The position numbers and the translations under genes are program-made. From Algoriphagus litoralis (GTDB lineage: Bacteria > Bacteroidota > Bacteroidia > Cytophagales > Cyclobacteriaceae), in NCBI RefSeq assembly GCF_003259255.1, contig NZ_QGOL01000009.1:124001-188000 (forward strand): a stretch of 64,000 nucleotides of DNA. The letters are read 5' to 3'. Positions 52,542 to 62,579 of the stretch are shown here, piece by piece. Each line of letters opens with the position of its first letter. The stretch's first letter is position 1. The notes beneath the pieces were generated by a model. It saw only the letters and a program-made list of their open reading frames with translations. It was not told the origin of the DNA and did no database searches.

Positions 52542-54011
52542 GTGCAAAAAATCTCCATTGTCTGGCTGAAACGGGACTTAAGACTAAGTGACCATGAACC
52601 GCTATCGGAAGCGATAGTGGCAGGCTATCCGGTGTTGATGATGTATTGTTTTGAGCCCTCACTGGTGGCAGCTCCTCAGAGTGACGATCGCCATTGGAGG
52701 TTTGTATGGGAAAGTCTTGTTGATATGAATACTCGTCTGAAACCCTTTCAAACTTCCATCTCCATTTTTCATGCAGAAGTTAAGGAGGTCTTTGCGCAGT
52801 TGATGGAAGAATTTGAAATCCAAGCTGTCTATTCACATCAGGAAACAGGGATCAAATTAACCTATGAGCGAGATCAGGAAATGAAGCGCTTTTTTGATGA
52901 GAATAGCATCGAATGGAAAGAATACCTGCAACAAGGTGTGCAGCGGGGTAGAAAAAATCGAAACCGTTGGAGAAACGCTTGGTTTGGCTTTGCGAAAGCA
53001 CCTTTAAAAACTCCAGACCTGAGAAAAGCAGCTTTTATCAGCCTTTCCGAACATTCCTGGGAGTCTTTTCCTCAAAAATCCATCCCGGAATCTTGGCAGA
53101 CTCCAAATCCCCAAATGCAACCCGGAGGTGAATCCAAAGGAAGGATTTATCTGAAAAGTTTTTTGGAAGATCGGGTCAAAAATTACAGCCGACACATCAG
53201 TAAGCCTGAATTGGCGCGAAAAGGTTGCAGTCGACATTCCCCATATCTCGCTTGGGGATGTCTTTCGATTCGCGAGGTGTATCAGTTGGCGGAAGTAAAA
53301 TCTTCGACTGGATTTCAGGTAAGAAATTTTACCAATTTCCAATCGCGGCTTCGCTGGCATTGCCACTTTATCCAAAAGTTTGAGATGGAATGCAGGATGG
53401 AATTTGAGCCAATTAATAAGGGCTTCTTTAAGTTTGAATACCAAAAGCGGGAAGACTGGATCAAGGCATGGGAAAATGGCAAGACCGGGTATCCTCTGGT
53501 AGATGCCTGCATGCGCTGCCTGAAAGAGACTGGATATTTGAATTTTCGGATGCGGGCGATGGTGGTTTCTTTCCTCACGCATCATCTTTCGCAGGATTGG
53601 AGAAGCGGTAAAAATCACCTGGCAAGGATGTTTTTGGACTTCGAACCAGGGATTCATTATCCTCAATTGCAAATGCAGGCAGGTGTCACTGGGATCAATA
53701 CTGTTAGAATTTATAACCCGATCAAGCAATCCCAAGACCATGATCCAGAAGGAGTTTTCATCCGAAAGTGGGTGCCTGAATTAGCGAATTTGCCAAATTC
53801 GCTACTCCATACGCCTTGGGAACTGACACCATTGGAGCAGCAGAGTCTAGGGTTTCACTTGGGAGAAGATTATCCATTTCCTTTGGTCAACTCGGAAATA
53901 GCGGCTGCTGTGGCCCGAGATAGAATCTGGGGAGCTCAAAAAGACCCAGAAGTCGTACATGAAGCCAATCGAATCATCACCAAACATACCTTACCCAATC
54001 GCTGGGCATAA
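52542..54011 (+). CDS. Cryptochrome/photolyase family flavoprotein
   Basis: A 489-residue protein starting at a [24 protein letters not shown]. The N-terminal alpha/beta domain (1-130) is followed by an all-helical FAD-binding domain with [43 protein letters not shown] in short form [10 protein letters not shown], and NFRMRAMV, which are typical FAD-pocket sequences. It repairs UV damage or acts as a blue-light sensor. It has close links to small partner genes: DUF2805 upstream (divergent) and DUF2256 1 bp downstream. Confidence 0.9.
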   Translation: MQKISIVWLKRDLRLSDHEPLSEAIVAGYPVLMMYCFEPSLVAAPQSDDRHWRFVWESLVDMNTRLKPFQTSISIFHAEVKEVFAQLMEEFEIQAVYSHQETGIKLTYERDQEMKRFFDENSIEWKEYLQQGVQRGRKNRNRWRNAWFGFAKAPLKTPDLRKAAFISLSEHSWESFPQKSIPESWQTPNPQMQPGGESKGRIYLKSFLEDRVKNYSRHISKPELARKGCSRHSPYLAWGCLSIREVYQLAEVKSSTGFQVRNFTNFQSRLRWHCHFIQKFEMECRMEFEPINKGFFKFEYQKREDWIKAWENGKTGYPLVDACMRCLKETGYLNFRMRAMVVSFLTHHLSQDWRSGKNHLARMFLDFEPGIHYPQLQMQAGVTGINTVRIYNPIKQSQDHDPEGVFIRKWVPELANLPNSLLHTPWELTPLEQQSLGFHLGEDYPFPLVNSEIAAAVARDRIWGAQKDPEVVHEANRIITKHTLPNRWA

Positions 54012-54012
54012 G

Positions 54013-54162
54013 ATGAAAAAAGAACATTTACCCGAAAAGATCTGCGTCGTCTGCCATCGGCCATTTTCTTGGCGAAAGAAATGGGAGAAAAACTGGGAAG
54101 AAGTCAAATACTGCTCCCAGCGATGCAGTGGAAATGCCAAAAAGTTCAGAAATGCACTTTAG
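54013..54162 (+). CDS. DUF2256 zinc-ribbon-like small protein
   Basis: A 49-residue protein with ICVVCHRPFSWRKKW and YCSQRCSGN, the two CxxC-type pairs of DUF2256, probably a zinc ribbon. The ATG lies 1 bp after the photolyase stop. Its role is unknown, but the strict link with photolyase suggests a shared job in light response or DNA repair. Confidence 0.85.
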   Translation: MKKEHLPEKICVVCHRPFSWRKKWEKNWEEVKYCSQRCSGNAKKFRNAL

Positions 54163-54292
54163 AAAGAACTTTTCTCACAGGGGGAGAATAGTTATGACGT
54201 ATCATTTGACTGCTAATATCAAATTAGAAACAGATGAAATCGAGGGTGCAGCGAATATTATATGATGGGATAATTATCCAAAATGCGAGACC

Positions 54293-54311
54293 TTCCTGCC
54301 TCAGGCAGGGA
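54293..54311. repeat. Intergenic hairpin between DUF2256 and membrane genes
   Basis: TTCCTGCC-TCA-GGCAGGGA forms a short stem with one wobble. It lacks a T-run on either strand, so it is more like a small intergenic repeat than a terminator. No other copy is seen in this window. Confidence 0.35.
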
Positions 54312-54347
54312 ATCCATAGACCATCAATATATTAACACATAATAATC

Positions 54348-54995
54348 CTAGCGGTAAGCACCAATATAAAATCCAAGCCATAAGAGGAGCGGAAGATAAT
54401 AGGCAATCAAAACGACCAGAGTACTTTCTTCCAGTGACCTTCTACTGATCATGTGAAAACCTAAAACCCAGATGACTCCGTAGATTAATTCGAAAATATT
54501 CAATACCGAAAGCGGATAGTGAAATTTCTCATCAATATTACTCGGACCTACGATCCAAAGTGCGGACAGCGGTTCGAAATTTTGAATGTCTAAATAGGAA
54601 ACTCCACTTGATGGATTGATGTAAACGAGGATTCTGAGCAGTTCAGGAAAAATAAAGACCACTTCTGCAACTAAAGCAAACTTCCAGAGCTCCTTGAAAT
54701 TAGCTTTGTACCCGATCATCAAGCCCATAGACCAAAACAAAAAAGCGATGACGGTAAACTTCCAAAGCAGGGCGAAGGGTGTCCAAACATAATCTAAGGT
54801 GTTGAATATGTGGAAAAACATTAATCCACCTTGTGCTTCGATGGTTTGGTAGTCGGGAATTGATTCCAAAATCAGCGTGTTGGTCAGATATCTGATGACC
54901 AAAAACATCAGGAGTAGCATAAAAAAATATACTCTTTTATCGAAATCTATTAGCTCTTGGAGTCGTTGTGCAAGGGGTGAAGCAGATTTTGCCAT
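54348..54995 (-). CDS. Multi-pass membrane protein of unknown function
   Basis: A 215-residue protein with about five hydrophobic segments (e.g. FFMLLLMFLVIRYL, FTVIAFLFWSMGLMI). No family recognised; a Yip1-like domain is possible. The ATG at 54995 is preferred over a TTG two codons upstream. It is divergent from the TPR gene. Confidence 0.7.
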   Translation of the reverse strand: MAKSASPLAQRLQELIDFDKRVYFFMLLLMFLVIRYLTNTLILESIPDYQTIEAQGGLMFFHIFNTLDYVWTPFALLWKFTVIAFLFWSMGLMIGYKANFKELWKFALVAEVVFIFPELLRILVYINPSSGVSYLDIQNFEPLSALWIVGPSNIDEKFHYPLSVLNIFELIYGVIWVLGFHMISRRSLEESTLVVLIAYYLPLLLWLGFYIGAYR

Positions 54996-55074
54996 TATCA
55001 ATTGTTAATCTATCCAAATCTAAATGATTGTTTGGAATTCGCCGTAGTTTTGCAATCAGAACCCATATAAAGTA

Positions 55075-56271
55075 ATGAATAGTCGAGTTTGGAAATTGAT
55101 TTTAAGTTTATGGATTGGCTTGATGTCCCTTCAGGGATTTGCCCAAGCGGTGGATTCGGCTTTTGTGGCCAATCCTTCGGGGTATCTCTTATTGGATAAA
55201 GGGCTTCAATATCGAATCACCAAGTCGATTAACAGCATGTATAACTTTGATTTTCCGACTGCTGAGCGGGATTTTGCAGTGATCATGTATCAATATCCGG
55301 AGCATCCTTTACCGGATTTTTTGATGGCTTTGGGATACTGGTGGAGAATCGAGGTGGATGTAACCAATACTCGCTTTGACAATATTTTTATACAATATCT
55401 GGACCGGGCAAATGAAAAAGCCGAGCGGATGTTTGATGAGGACCCTAAAAACAAGGAGGCAGCGTTCTTTTTGGCAGCCGGTTATGGTTTTCAGGGAAGA
55501 CTTTACAGCGAGCGGAAAAGTTGGACCAAAGCTGCTTGGGCTGGACGAAATGCGCTGAAATACATGGAATTAAGTAGGGGAGAAGAAGAGTTCAATCCTG
55601 AGCTTTTGCTTGGTGATGCCTTGTTTAATTACTTCTCGGTCTGGATCCCAGAAAACTATCCACTGCTAAAACCTGTGATGGCTCTTTTTCCGAAAGGAAA
55701 TAAAGCCTTGGGATTGCAACAGCTGGAAACTGTAGCTTCCAATGCATTTTATACACGTGTTGAAGCCCAATACTTCCTTTTCAGATTGTATGCCTCAGAA
55801 GAGAAGCGACCCTATGATGCACTCAGAATTTCGGAGTATTTACATACCAAATTCCCCAATAACCCTTATTTCCACAGGTCCTATGCGAGGCATTTGTATA
55901 CAGTAGGAAGGTGGACTCAGGCCGTAGAGCAATCATTTGAAATACTCGAGCGGATCGATCAAAAACAATATGGGTATGAGTCCAACAGCGGTCGATACGC
56001 AGCATTTTTTGTAGCGGAGTATTATGATCGGGTAGGACCTAAATCGGAGGCAAAAAAATATTACCTCAAAACGATAGCCTATGGCGAGGAGTCAGAGTCT
56101 CAGGAGAGCGGATATTACCTTCATTCCTTAATTCAACTCGGAAAAATGGAAACTGAGGCCAAAAACAAAGCTCAAGCGCGGAAATATTTCGATCAGGTAA
56201 AAAAATATGCGAAGCGTAAACATCCTGCTCATAAAGAGGCAAGAGATTTTATTAAAAAGAATAAACTTTAA
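55075..56271 (+). CDS. Secreted TPR-repeat protein
   Basis: A 398-residue exported protein with signal peptide (ending GFAQ) and helical repeats. TPR-like units appear around 135-230 and 270-390 (AQYFLFRLYA; SYARHLYTVGRWTQAVEQ; AKKYYLKTIAYG). Such proteins act as scaffolds in the periplasm. A lysine-rich C-terminal tail ends KKNKL. No partner is evident. Confidence 0.8.
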   Translation: MNSRVWKLILSLWIGLMSLQGFAQAVDSAFVANPSGYLLLDKGLQYRITKSINSMYNFDFPTAERDFAVIMYQYPEHPLPDFLMALGYWWRIEVDVTNTRFDNIFIQYLDRANEKAERMFDEDPKNKEAAFFLAAGYGFQGRLYSERKSWTKAAWAGRNALKYMELSRGEEEFNPELLLGDALFNYFSVWIPENYPLLKPVMALFPKGNKALGLQQLETVASNAFYTRVEAQYFLFRLYASEEKRPYDALRISEYLHTKFPNNPYFHRSYARHLYTVGRWTQAVEQSFEILERIDQKQYGYESNSGRYAAFFVAEYYDRVGPKSEAKKYYLKTIAYGEESESQESGYYLHSLIQLGKMETEAKNKAQARKYFDQVKKYAKRKHPAHKEARDFIKKNKL

Positions 56272-56441
56272 GTAAATTTTTCCCGTTAATCGACGTTATA
56301 ACAGGAGATAATTTGAATTTTTGGGAGTGGGCAAAGAGTTTCAATTGTATTCTTTGTCGATTTATGGTAAAAGATTAACAAAATTTTGATTTCCGCTCAT
56401 CAAAAAGGTTTATTTCGATTTAAAACATTCATCAATTATAT

Positions 56442-56449
56442 TAATTTTG
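56442..56449 (+). promoter_or_regulatory. Candidate -7 box of the Lrp-family gene
   Basis: TAATTTTG fits TAnnTTTG and lies 31 bp upstream of the ATG. No clear -33 element is seen. Confidence 0.4.
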
Positions 56450-56480
56450 TACCACATAAAATTTTGTAAATCCGAAAGAC

Positions 56481-56963
56481 ATGGATAATAGCGTTAGAAT
56501 AAAATTTGATAAAATAGATCGTAGGATTCTTGAAATCTTGCAGGCAAATGCCAAAATCACCAATGCCCAATTGTCAAAAGACATCGGACTGTCTCCGGCT
56601 CCAACTTTGGAACGAGTTAAAAAATTAGAGCAGTCAGGTATTATTAAAAGCTATCATGCCAAGTTGGATCCTGAGCGAATTGGTCTTGGTGTCAGCACTT
56701 TTGTATTAGTAAGTTTAATTGGTCATAACAAAGGGAATATTGATGCTTTCATGAAAGAAATCAACGAAATCCCCGAAGTCATTGAATGTCACCATATCAC
56801 TGGAACGGGTGATTTTATTTTGAAAATCATTGCAAAAGATATTACTGCTTATCAAAAATTGATGTTGGAAAAAGTTTCCGAGATCAAAGAGGTGGATTCA
56901 ATGCAATCCATGGTAATTCTGTCTACCTTTAAGGACTCAAAAGTGCTCCCTATTCCTGCCTAA
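56481..56963 (+). CDS. Lrp/AsnC-family transcriptional regulator
   Basis: A 160-residue regulator. The N-terminal helix-turn-helix (DRRILEILQANAKITNAQLSKDIGLS) precedes the RAM ligand-binding domain (about 75-150). Lrp-type proteins usually sense amino acids and control their metabolism. A strong terminator follows; the target is not indicated by neighbours. The start is clear. Confidence 0.93.
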   Translation: MDNSVRIKFDKIDRRILEILQANAKITNAQLSKDIGLSPAPTLERVKKLEQSGIIKSYHAKLDPERIGLGVSTFVLVSLIGHNKGNIDAFMKEINEIPEVIECHHITGTGDFILKIIAKDITAYQKLMLEKVSEIKEVDSMQSMVILSTFKDSKVLPIPA

Positions 56964-56983
56964 GCAGGATTTTAATTATACTC

Positions 56984-57010
56984 AAGGGCGGCCCATCCGC
57001 CCTTTTTTTT
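56984..57010 (+). terminator. Terminator after the Lrp-family gene
   Basis: An 8-bp stem AAGGGCGG / CCGCCCTT with a CCCAT loop and a T-run. Confidence 0.88.
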
Positions 57011-57019
57011 TGAAAAAAT

Positions 57020-57562
57020 ATGACTGAAAACCCCTGGAAGACACTCAAAAATTCGAAAATCTATGAAAATCCATGGATAAGACTTGAAGAGCATGAGGTC
57101 ATTAACCCCGCTGGAAATGCTGGGATATACGGAAAAGTTCATTTTAAAAACAGAGCTTTGGCCATTATTCCCTTGGATGAGGAAGGCAATACCTGGCTCA
57201 TCGGTCAATATCGATACCCATTAGATCGCTATTCTTGGGAGATTCCTATGGGCGGAGGTCCACTTGAAATTGACTATTTAGAATCGGCTAAGCGAGAGCT
57301 CAAAGAAGAAACAGGCCTGACGGCTGAGAAATGGACCCAAATTATGACTATCCATACTTCCAATTCGGTAACCGACGAAGAGGGGTATGTTTTCTTGGCA
57401 GAGGGACTTACCGAGGGAGAAACGGAGTTTGAGGAGACAGAAATATTGCAGGTCAAAAAACTTTCCTTCCGGGAGGCGCTTGAAATGGTGATGTCGGGGG
57501 AAATTACTGACAGTTTAAGTATAGCAGGACTTTTAAAAGCAGCCCGAATTTTAGGCTATTGA
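57020..57562 (+). CDS. Nudix hydrolase, ADP-ribose pyrophosphatase type
   Basis: A 180-residue enzyme hydrolysing nucleoside diphosphate sugars such as ADP-ribose. It shows the Nudix region GGPLEIDYLESAKRELKEETGL at about 77, here given in parts: REL and EETGL carry the metal-binding Glu residues; the first Glu of the consensus is shifted by one residue. The opening IYENPWIRLEEHEVINP is typical of this family. It is 4 bp upstream of the MATE gene, so co-transcribed. Confidence 0.9.
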   Translation: MTENPWKTLKNSKIYENPWIRLEEHEVINPAGNAGIYGKVHFKNRALAIIPLDEEGNTWLIGQYRYPLDRYSWEIPMGGGPLEIDYLESAKRELKEETGLTAEKWTQIMTIHTSNSVTDEEGYVFLAEGLTEGETEFEETEILQVKKLSFREALEMVMSGEITDSLSIAGLLKAARILGY

Positions 57563-57566
57563 GCAC

Positions 57567-58934
57567 ATGACACTTAGAGATCATTTAAATACTACATTTC
57601 ACTTGGCCTATCCAGTGATGCTGAGTCAGCTTGGGCAGGTGTCAGTCGGTGTAGCTGATAGTATGATGGTGGGACGCTTAGGTGCATTACCTTTGGCTGC
57701 TGCATCTTTGGGAAATAGTATATTTTTCGTTTTGATGATGTTTGGTATTGGAATATCAATGGGGATTACCCCACTTATCTCAATGGCAGATGGCAAGGGG
57801 AAAACGAAAAGAATTTCCCGACTTTTCAGCCATGGGCTTTGGATAAATATTGCCACGAGTATTTTGTTGACATTTGTAGTTTTGGGATTGTCTCAGGGGC
57901 TCCATTTCCTGAATCAGCCTGAGGAAGTAGTGGTACTTGCTATTCCTTATCTTTTGATAATAACAGCGTCACTTCTACCGATGATGGTTTTTCAAACCTT
58001 TAAGCAGATGGCAGAAGGACTTTCTCAAACCAAACAGGCGATGTATATCACGATTTTATGCAATGTGATAAATGTCTTCTTGAATTGGGTATTGATCTGG
58101 GGATATCTTGGCGCTCCTGCATTAGGTCTTAATGGAGCTGGTTGGGCGACCTTAATTTCAAGAGTGTTGATGATGGTCATGATGGGTGGCTACGTCTTCT
58201 ATTCCAAGCGCTATGAAGTATTTAAGCTGAACTTTTCCATCCGAAATGCCAGTTTACCAATGATTTCAAGAATATTAAAAATCGGTATCCCCACTGGTTT
58301 TCAGTTCATATTTGAAGTTTCTGCTTTCAGCGCAGCTGCGATTATGATGGGATGGATAGGTGTCAACGCCTTGGCAGGTCATCAGATTGCCTTAAACTTG
58401 GCCTCAATCAGTTACATGATGGCGACTGGTTTGGCGACAGCCGGGATGATTCGAGTAGGTAATCAGATCGGTAGGGGAAATATCAAGGCCATGCGAGAAG
58501 CCGGCATGGTAGTTTTTGGGATGGTGATTGTATTTATGTTTGCAGCAGCAGTTCTGTTCATTGCAGCTAGATTTTATCTGCCTACATTATACATTGACGA
58601 TCCAGAGGTGATTGCACTGTCGGCATCTTTGTTAATCATTGCGGGTCTCTTTCAACTTTCAGATGGGGTTCAAGTAGTTGGCTTGGGTGTTTTGCGGGGA
58701 ATGGAAGACGTCAAAGTTCCTACATTAGTTACGTTGATGGCCTATTGGGTTTTGGGCTTACCCTTAGGGTATCTTTTTGCCTTTGAATTTGGAATGGCTG
58801 AAAAAGGTATTTGGTATGGACTGCTTATAGGATTGAGTATTACAGCCGTGATGCTTTTTTATAGATTTAGGACGTTGAGCAAGAAAAGGCTTCTGGCCAA
58901 TACCCCTATGTCAAAACCTGTGTCGATTTCGTAA
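57567..58934 (+). CDS. MATE-family efflux transporter
   Basis: A 455-residue inner-membrane antiporter with about 12 TM helices in two similar halves; typical features are PVMLSQLGQVSVGVADSMMVG-like start (VMLSQLGQVSVGVADSMMVG) and GHQIALNLAS in the second half. It likely exports drugs, metabolites or cations driven by Na+ or H+. It directly follows the Nudix gene by 4 bp. Confidence 0.93.
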   Translation: MTLRDHLNTTFHLAYPVMLSQLGQVSVGVADSMMVGRLGALPLAAASLGNSIFFVLMMFGIGISMGITPLISMADGKGKTKRISRLFSHGLWINIATSILLTFVVLGLSQGLHFLNQPEEVVVLAIPYLLIITASLLPMMVFQTFKQMAEGLSQTKQAMYITILCNVINVFLNWVLIWGYLGAPALGLNGAGWATLISRVLMMVMMGGYVFYSKRYEVFKLNFSIRNASLPMISRILKIGIPTGFQFIFEVSAFSAAAIMMGWIGVNALAGHQIALNLASISYMMATGLATAGMIRVGNQIGRGNIKAMREAGMVVFGMVIVFMFAAAVLFIAARFYLPTLYIDDPEVIALSASLLIIAGLFQLSDGVQVVGLGVLRGMEDVKVPTLVTLMAYWVLGLPLGYLFAFEFGMAEKGIWYGLLIGLSITAVMLFYRFRTLSKKRLLANTPMSKPVSIS

Positions 58935-58993
58935 AAGCCGTTTCTACTTTTCATACTTACCCTTATCTTGGGTTCAAATCTAAACTGAATCCC

Positions 58994-60343
58994 ATGAAAC
59001 AATTTTTATTTCTTTTGATTGCGCTTTTTGTCGCTATCCCTTCTTTTTCACAACAACCTGCTGTACTTACCCAGCGGGCTCAGGCAGAGGTGATTGACTC
59101 GTGGTTGGAGGATCGGATTCAGAATCTTTTACCCAAGCTGATGACCGAAACCGGAATTGACATGTGGATTGTGATGTCCCGGGAATACAACGAAGATCCG
59201 GTAATACGTACGCTTTTGCCGGCTACTTGGCATGCAGCTCGTCGGAGAACCATTCTGGTAATGTTTCAATCAGCTCCAAATGGACCTGTAGAGACCTATG
59301 CCATTGCTCGCTATGATGTGGGAAAATCTTTTAAAAAAGCTTGGAATCCTGAAGCGCAACCGGATCAATGGAAGGCTTTGATGGAAATCATTTCTTCTAA
59401 AAATCCAAAAAAGATTGGCCTCAACTATGCCAAAGATTATGGGCATGCAGATGGATTGACGCATTTTGATCATGAGGAATTTATCAAAAACCTGCCTGAA
59501 TCACAAAAGAATAAAGTTGTCTCTGCCCAGACTTTGGCAGTAAGGTGGCTGGAAACCCGAACGCCAGCTGAGATGGCGGCTTACAAGCATATTCAGGAAT
59601 TGGCCCATTACATCATTGCTGAGGGACTTTCTGAGCGGGTGATCACACCAGGCGTGACGACTACCGAAGATGTGGTTTGGTTTTATCGGGAGAAAATTGT
59701 GGAAATGAAGCTGGATACTTGGTTTCATCCGACAGTAGATATTCAACGTCCTGATCCTGCTTCGGATGAGGCAAGTCGCTCTTTTGCAGTGAGACCTAGC
59801 GAGCAGGTGATTATGCCCGGAGATTTACTTCATATTGATTTTGGGATCAACTATTTAAGATTGAATACTGATACTCAGGAACTGGCCTATGTGTTAAAGG
59901 CGGGTGAAACAGAAGTTCCCCAATATCTTCAGGACGCCTTAGCAATCGGAAATCGCCTTCAGGATATTTTGACATCCAATTATAAAACCGGAAGAACAGG
60001 AAATGAAATTCTTCGTGAATCCAAAAAGCAGATGGAGTCGGAGAAGATCAGGGGAAGTATTTATACACATCCTTTAGGTTTCTACGGACATTCTGCTGGC
60101 CCTACGATCGGGATGTGGGATAATCAAGGCAATACTCCAGGAGCGGGTGATTTTCCACTTCATGCAAATACCGGCTACGCAATCGAATTGAATGCGGTAG
60201 TCTTCGTCAAAGAGTGGAACAAAGATGTCAGAGTGATGCTGGAGGAAGGTGCTTTTTTTGATGGAGAAAAAATAACCTATTACAATGGTCGGCAGAAGTC
60301 TATTTTGGCTATTCCTAGAGTAAGTAATTACTTAGGTTACTGA
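58994..60343 (+). CDS. Exported M24-family metallopeptidase (Xaa-Pro peptidase-like)
   Basis: A 449-residue protein with a signal peptide (ending PSFSQ), an N-terminal creatinase-like domain (about 40-190) and a C-terminal pita-bread domain. Metal ligands fit the M24 set: LHIDFGIN and NTDTQEL (two Asp), THPLGFYGHSAGP (His), YAIELNAVV and MLEEGAFF (two Glu). It probably cleaves N-terminal residues before Pro in periplasmic peptides. The stop overlaps that of the convergent MFS gene by 7 bp. Confidence 0.88.
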   Translation: MKQFLFLLIALFVAIPSFSQQPAVLTQRAQAEVIDSWLEDRIQNLLPKLMTETGIDMWIVMSREYNEDPVIRTLLPATWHAARRRTILVMFQSAPNGPVETYAIARYDVGKSFKKAWNPEAQPDQWKALMEIISSKNPKKIGLNYAKDYGHADGLTHFDHEEFIKNLPESQKNKVVSAQTLAVRWLETRTPAEMAAYKHIQELAHYIIAEGLSERVITPGVTTTEDVVWFYREKIVEMKLDTWFHPTVDIQRPDPASDEASRSFAVRPSEQVIMPGDLLHIDFGINYLRLNTDTQELAYVLKAGETEVPQYLQDALAIGNRLQDILTSNYKTGRTGNEILRESKKQMESEKIRGSIYTHPLGFYGHSAGPTIGMWDNQGNTPGAGDFPLHANTGYAIELNAVVFVKEWNKDVRVMLEEGAFFDGEKITYYNGRQKSILAIPRVSNYLGY

Positions 60344-61518
60344 TGATGGAGAAAGGTTTTTCTGTCCCTTTTGATAAAAAACAGAATTACGAAAGCCAAA
60401 AATGCCACACCGCCTGAGCTTAGGAACACCAAGCGGAAGTTCTCGGGATTGTTAGCGTAAAGCCATCCCGAGATCACTGCTCCGACTCCAATTCCACTTT
60501 CTAGAAAAATATACATGGTAGCTAAGGCTCTACCTCTGAATTTATCAAGTGATCGGTCTACTACCCAAGCCGTTGTTGTGGGACTATACATGCCTACTGC
60601 CCCTCCAAATAGAATTCCAGAGGAAAGCAATACTACTTTGGTTTCGGCAAAAGCAACTGCAACCATAGCTAGCATCATACAGATCACAGCTGCGCGAAGG
60701 ACGACGACACGTCCATACCGGTCTGATGTTTTGCCTGCGATTAATCTGATTCCCAAGGAGGAAATTGTAAATACTGCGAAGAACAAGCCTTTATTTTTTA
60801 TACCCAAGTATGTTGAAAAGTCAGGGATGATTGTCAACACAACTCCAAAGGAAAAGACCGAAAGGAACAAAATGATTGAAGGGAGTAATACCCGCTTCTC
60901 GATGATTTCATTTCGATTGAGCTTAAATAAGCTCAGGGAAAGCGGTTCTTTTTCCTGAAGTGTTTCTTTCAAGCGAAGCAAGATCAGTATCGAGAAGATT
61001 GCAGTGAAAGCCGCGCAGTAAAAGACCGTATTGATAGACCAGATACTTGCGATCCAACCACCCACGGCAGGTCCTGCAGCCATTCCCAGTGAACCAAAAA
61101 GTGATTGGATCCCCATGGCTTCTCCTCTTTTCTGGAAGGGAACAATATCGGCCACGTATGCCGAAGCTCCGGTAGGAGTGAAGCCTGCCGAAAATCCATG
61201 AGCAAATCGGAGAAACAAAAAGCCTGAAACAAAAGTCAGGATGGGGTAAAGCAATCCGACCACAAAACAAACTGTTGCCCCGACCATCATTACGGGAATA
61301 CGGCCTATTTTATCAGCTAATTTCCCACTAAATGGTCTTGACAGTCCCGCCGACAATGTAAATAAGGCAATGATCAAACCCTTGTAATCCTCACCTCCCA
61401 AGGAACTTAGGTAAGCCGGGAGTTCCGGGATAATCATGTTGAATGAAGAGAAAAACAAAAATGAGCTTGCGCAAAGCAAGAAAAAATCGAGCGTGAAAAA
61501 AGAGGGGACGAATCGCAT
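60337..61518 (-). CDS. MFS transporter
   Basis: A 393-residue polytopic permease with about 12 TM helices. It carries the MFS loop 2-3 motif GKLADKIGRIPVM, and GKTSDRYGRVVVL in the second half. The pattern is that of drug or metabolite exporters. ATG at 61518 is preferred; a TTG further upstream adds seven residues. Substrate unknown. Confidence 0.9.
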   Translation of the reverse strand: MRFVPSFFTLDFFLLCASSFLFFSSFNMIIPELPAYLSSLGGEDYKGLIIALFTLSAGLSRPFSGKLADKIGRIPVMMVGATVCFVVGLLYPILTFVSGFLFLRFAHGFSAGFTPTGASAYVADIVPFQKRGEAMGIQSLFGSLGMAAGPAVGGWIASIWSINTVFYCAAFTAIFSILILLRLKETLQEKEPLSLSLFKLNRNEIIEKRVLLPSIILFLSVFSFGVVLTIIPDFSTYLGIKNKGLFFAVFTISSLGIRLIAGKTSDRYGRVVVLRAAVICMMLAMVAVAFAETKVVLLSSGILFGGAVGMYSPTTTAWVVDRSLDKFRGRALATMYIFLESGIGVGAVISGWLYANNPENFRLVFLSSGGVAFLAFVILFFIKRDRKTFLHHQ

Positions 61519-61671
61519 TTTGCACAAAAGTGTTAACAAAGGCGCGTAAATCCAATTGGGAATTTTCCTAGAGCATACTCATTTTCTAAATACCAATGAG
61601 TTAGACTGCATCGGAACTTGACAATTTTGTTTATTTTGACGTATTAAAACATTAAATTATTCCGCAAGAAC

Positions 61672-62343
61672 TTGAGATTCACACTGCTTATTCCAATGTT
61701 ACTTATTTGCTGGACTGATGTAAAAGGACAACAAATCCTAGTAGATCAACCCTTCAATGGATTCACCGTTTATGGTCAACATGCAAGTAATATTGATTCA
61801 GTTTCTGAACTTCCGGTTCAGATTAAAACTGCTTTGGAAGAATATTTAATAGATATGGTTGGAAGCAATTTTAAAAATGTAACCTTTTCACATGGTCAAA
61901 ATATAGACTTGAAAAGTTACTTTTCTAGTCCAAATCACAAAGTATCTAATTTCCGGTGGCAGGTTCCGGCCTACGATTTGAACTTTGTCCTGAGCGATAT
62001 AACTCTTGGAATAAAAAGTTATTTCTTACAATTGCGGCTTGATGAATACGGTCAACTTTTATTTGTAAACTGGCCAAAAAAGGGATACTCTAATAAGGAA
62101 AAGTTCCAGTCTACTGCTAAAATCATTCAAATTGCGTTAGAAGAAGCAAACTCGAGAGGATTTTTAGCCTTCAAATACGAAACTGACCTAAAATTTAATC
62201 CGAATTCAGAATCACTAAATTGGGTTTTTAAATTTCCTAAAACTCGAAACCCTGACAATGAACAGTTTGATGTGATTGAAATCAGCTTGACCTCATTGAA
62301 AGTGGTTGATGAATACACAATTGTAAAAACAGTTTACCATTAA
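61672..62343 (+). CDS. Secreted protein of unknown function
   Basis: A 223-residue protein with a plausible signal peptide (MRFTLLIPMLLICWTDVKGQ) if translation begins at the TTG at 61672; the next ATG, at 61696, would destroy the signal. The mature part is a soluble alpha/beta protein of no recognised family. It lies between the MFS and toxin-antitoxin genes. Confidence 0.6.
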   Translation: MRFTLLIPMLLICWTDVKGQQILVDQPFNGFTVYGQHASNIDSVSELPVQIKTALEEYLIDMVGSNFKNVTFSHGQNIDLKSYFSSPNHKVSNFRWQVPAYDLNFVLSDITLGIKSYFLQLRLDEYGQLLFVNWPKKGYSNKEKFQSTAKIIQIALEEANSRGFLAFKYETDLKFNPNSESLNWVFKFPKTRNPDNEQFDVIEISLTSLKVVDEYTIVKTVYH

Positions 62344-62372
62344 TTTGAATATTGAATTTAAATATCTGAGAT

Positions 62373-62579
62373 ATGAAAACTATAAATCCTCAATACATAA
62401 ATGATGCGAAAGGTGTAAAGGCTTTAGTGGTCTTGCCAGTAGAAGAATTCGACGCACTGATGGAGGAGCTGGAAGAATTGGAAGATATCCGACTTTATGA
62501 TGAGGCGAAAAAAGAAGATGATGGAAAGAGAGTTTTGTTTGATGATTATTTAGAATCCAGAAAAAAGAAGGATGCCTAA
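62373..62579 (+). CDS. Antitoxin of a RelE/ParE-type pair
   Basis: A 68-residue acidic protein with VKALVVLPVEEFDALMEELEELED, a Phd/YefM-like short antitoxin pattern. It overlaps the toxin start by 8 bp, the usual antitoxin-first order. It would neutralise the toxin and repress the pair. It is short for a DNA-binding antitoxin, so the assignment rests partly on context. Confidence 0.78.
   Translation: MKTINPQYINDAKGVKALVVLPVEEFDALMEELEELEDIRLYDEAKKEDDGKRVLFDDYLESRKKKDA

Noticed and set aside
53004-53741. Minus-strand ORF of 245 codons inside the photolyase gene
   Set aside because: It is a long antisense shadow of the conserved FAD-binding domain.
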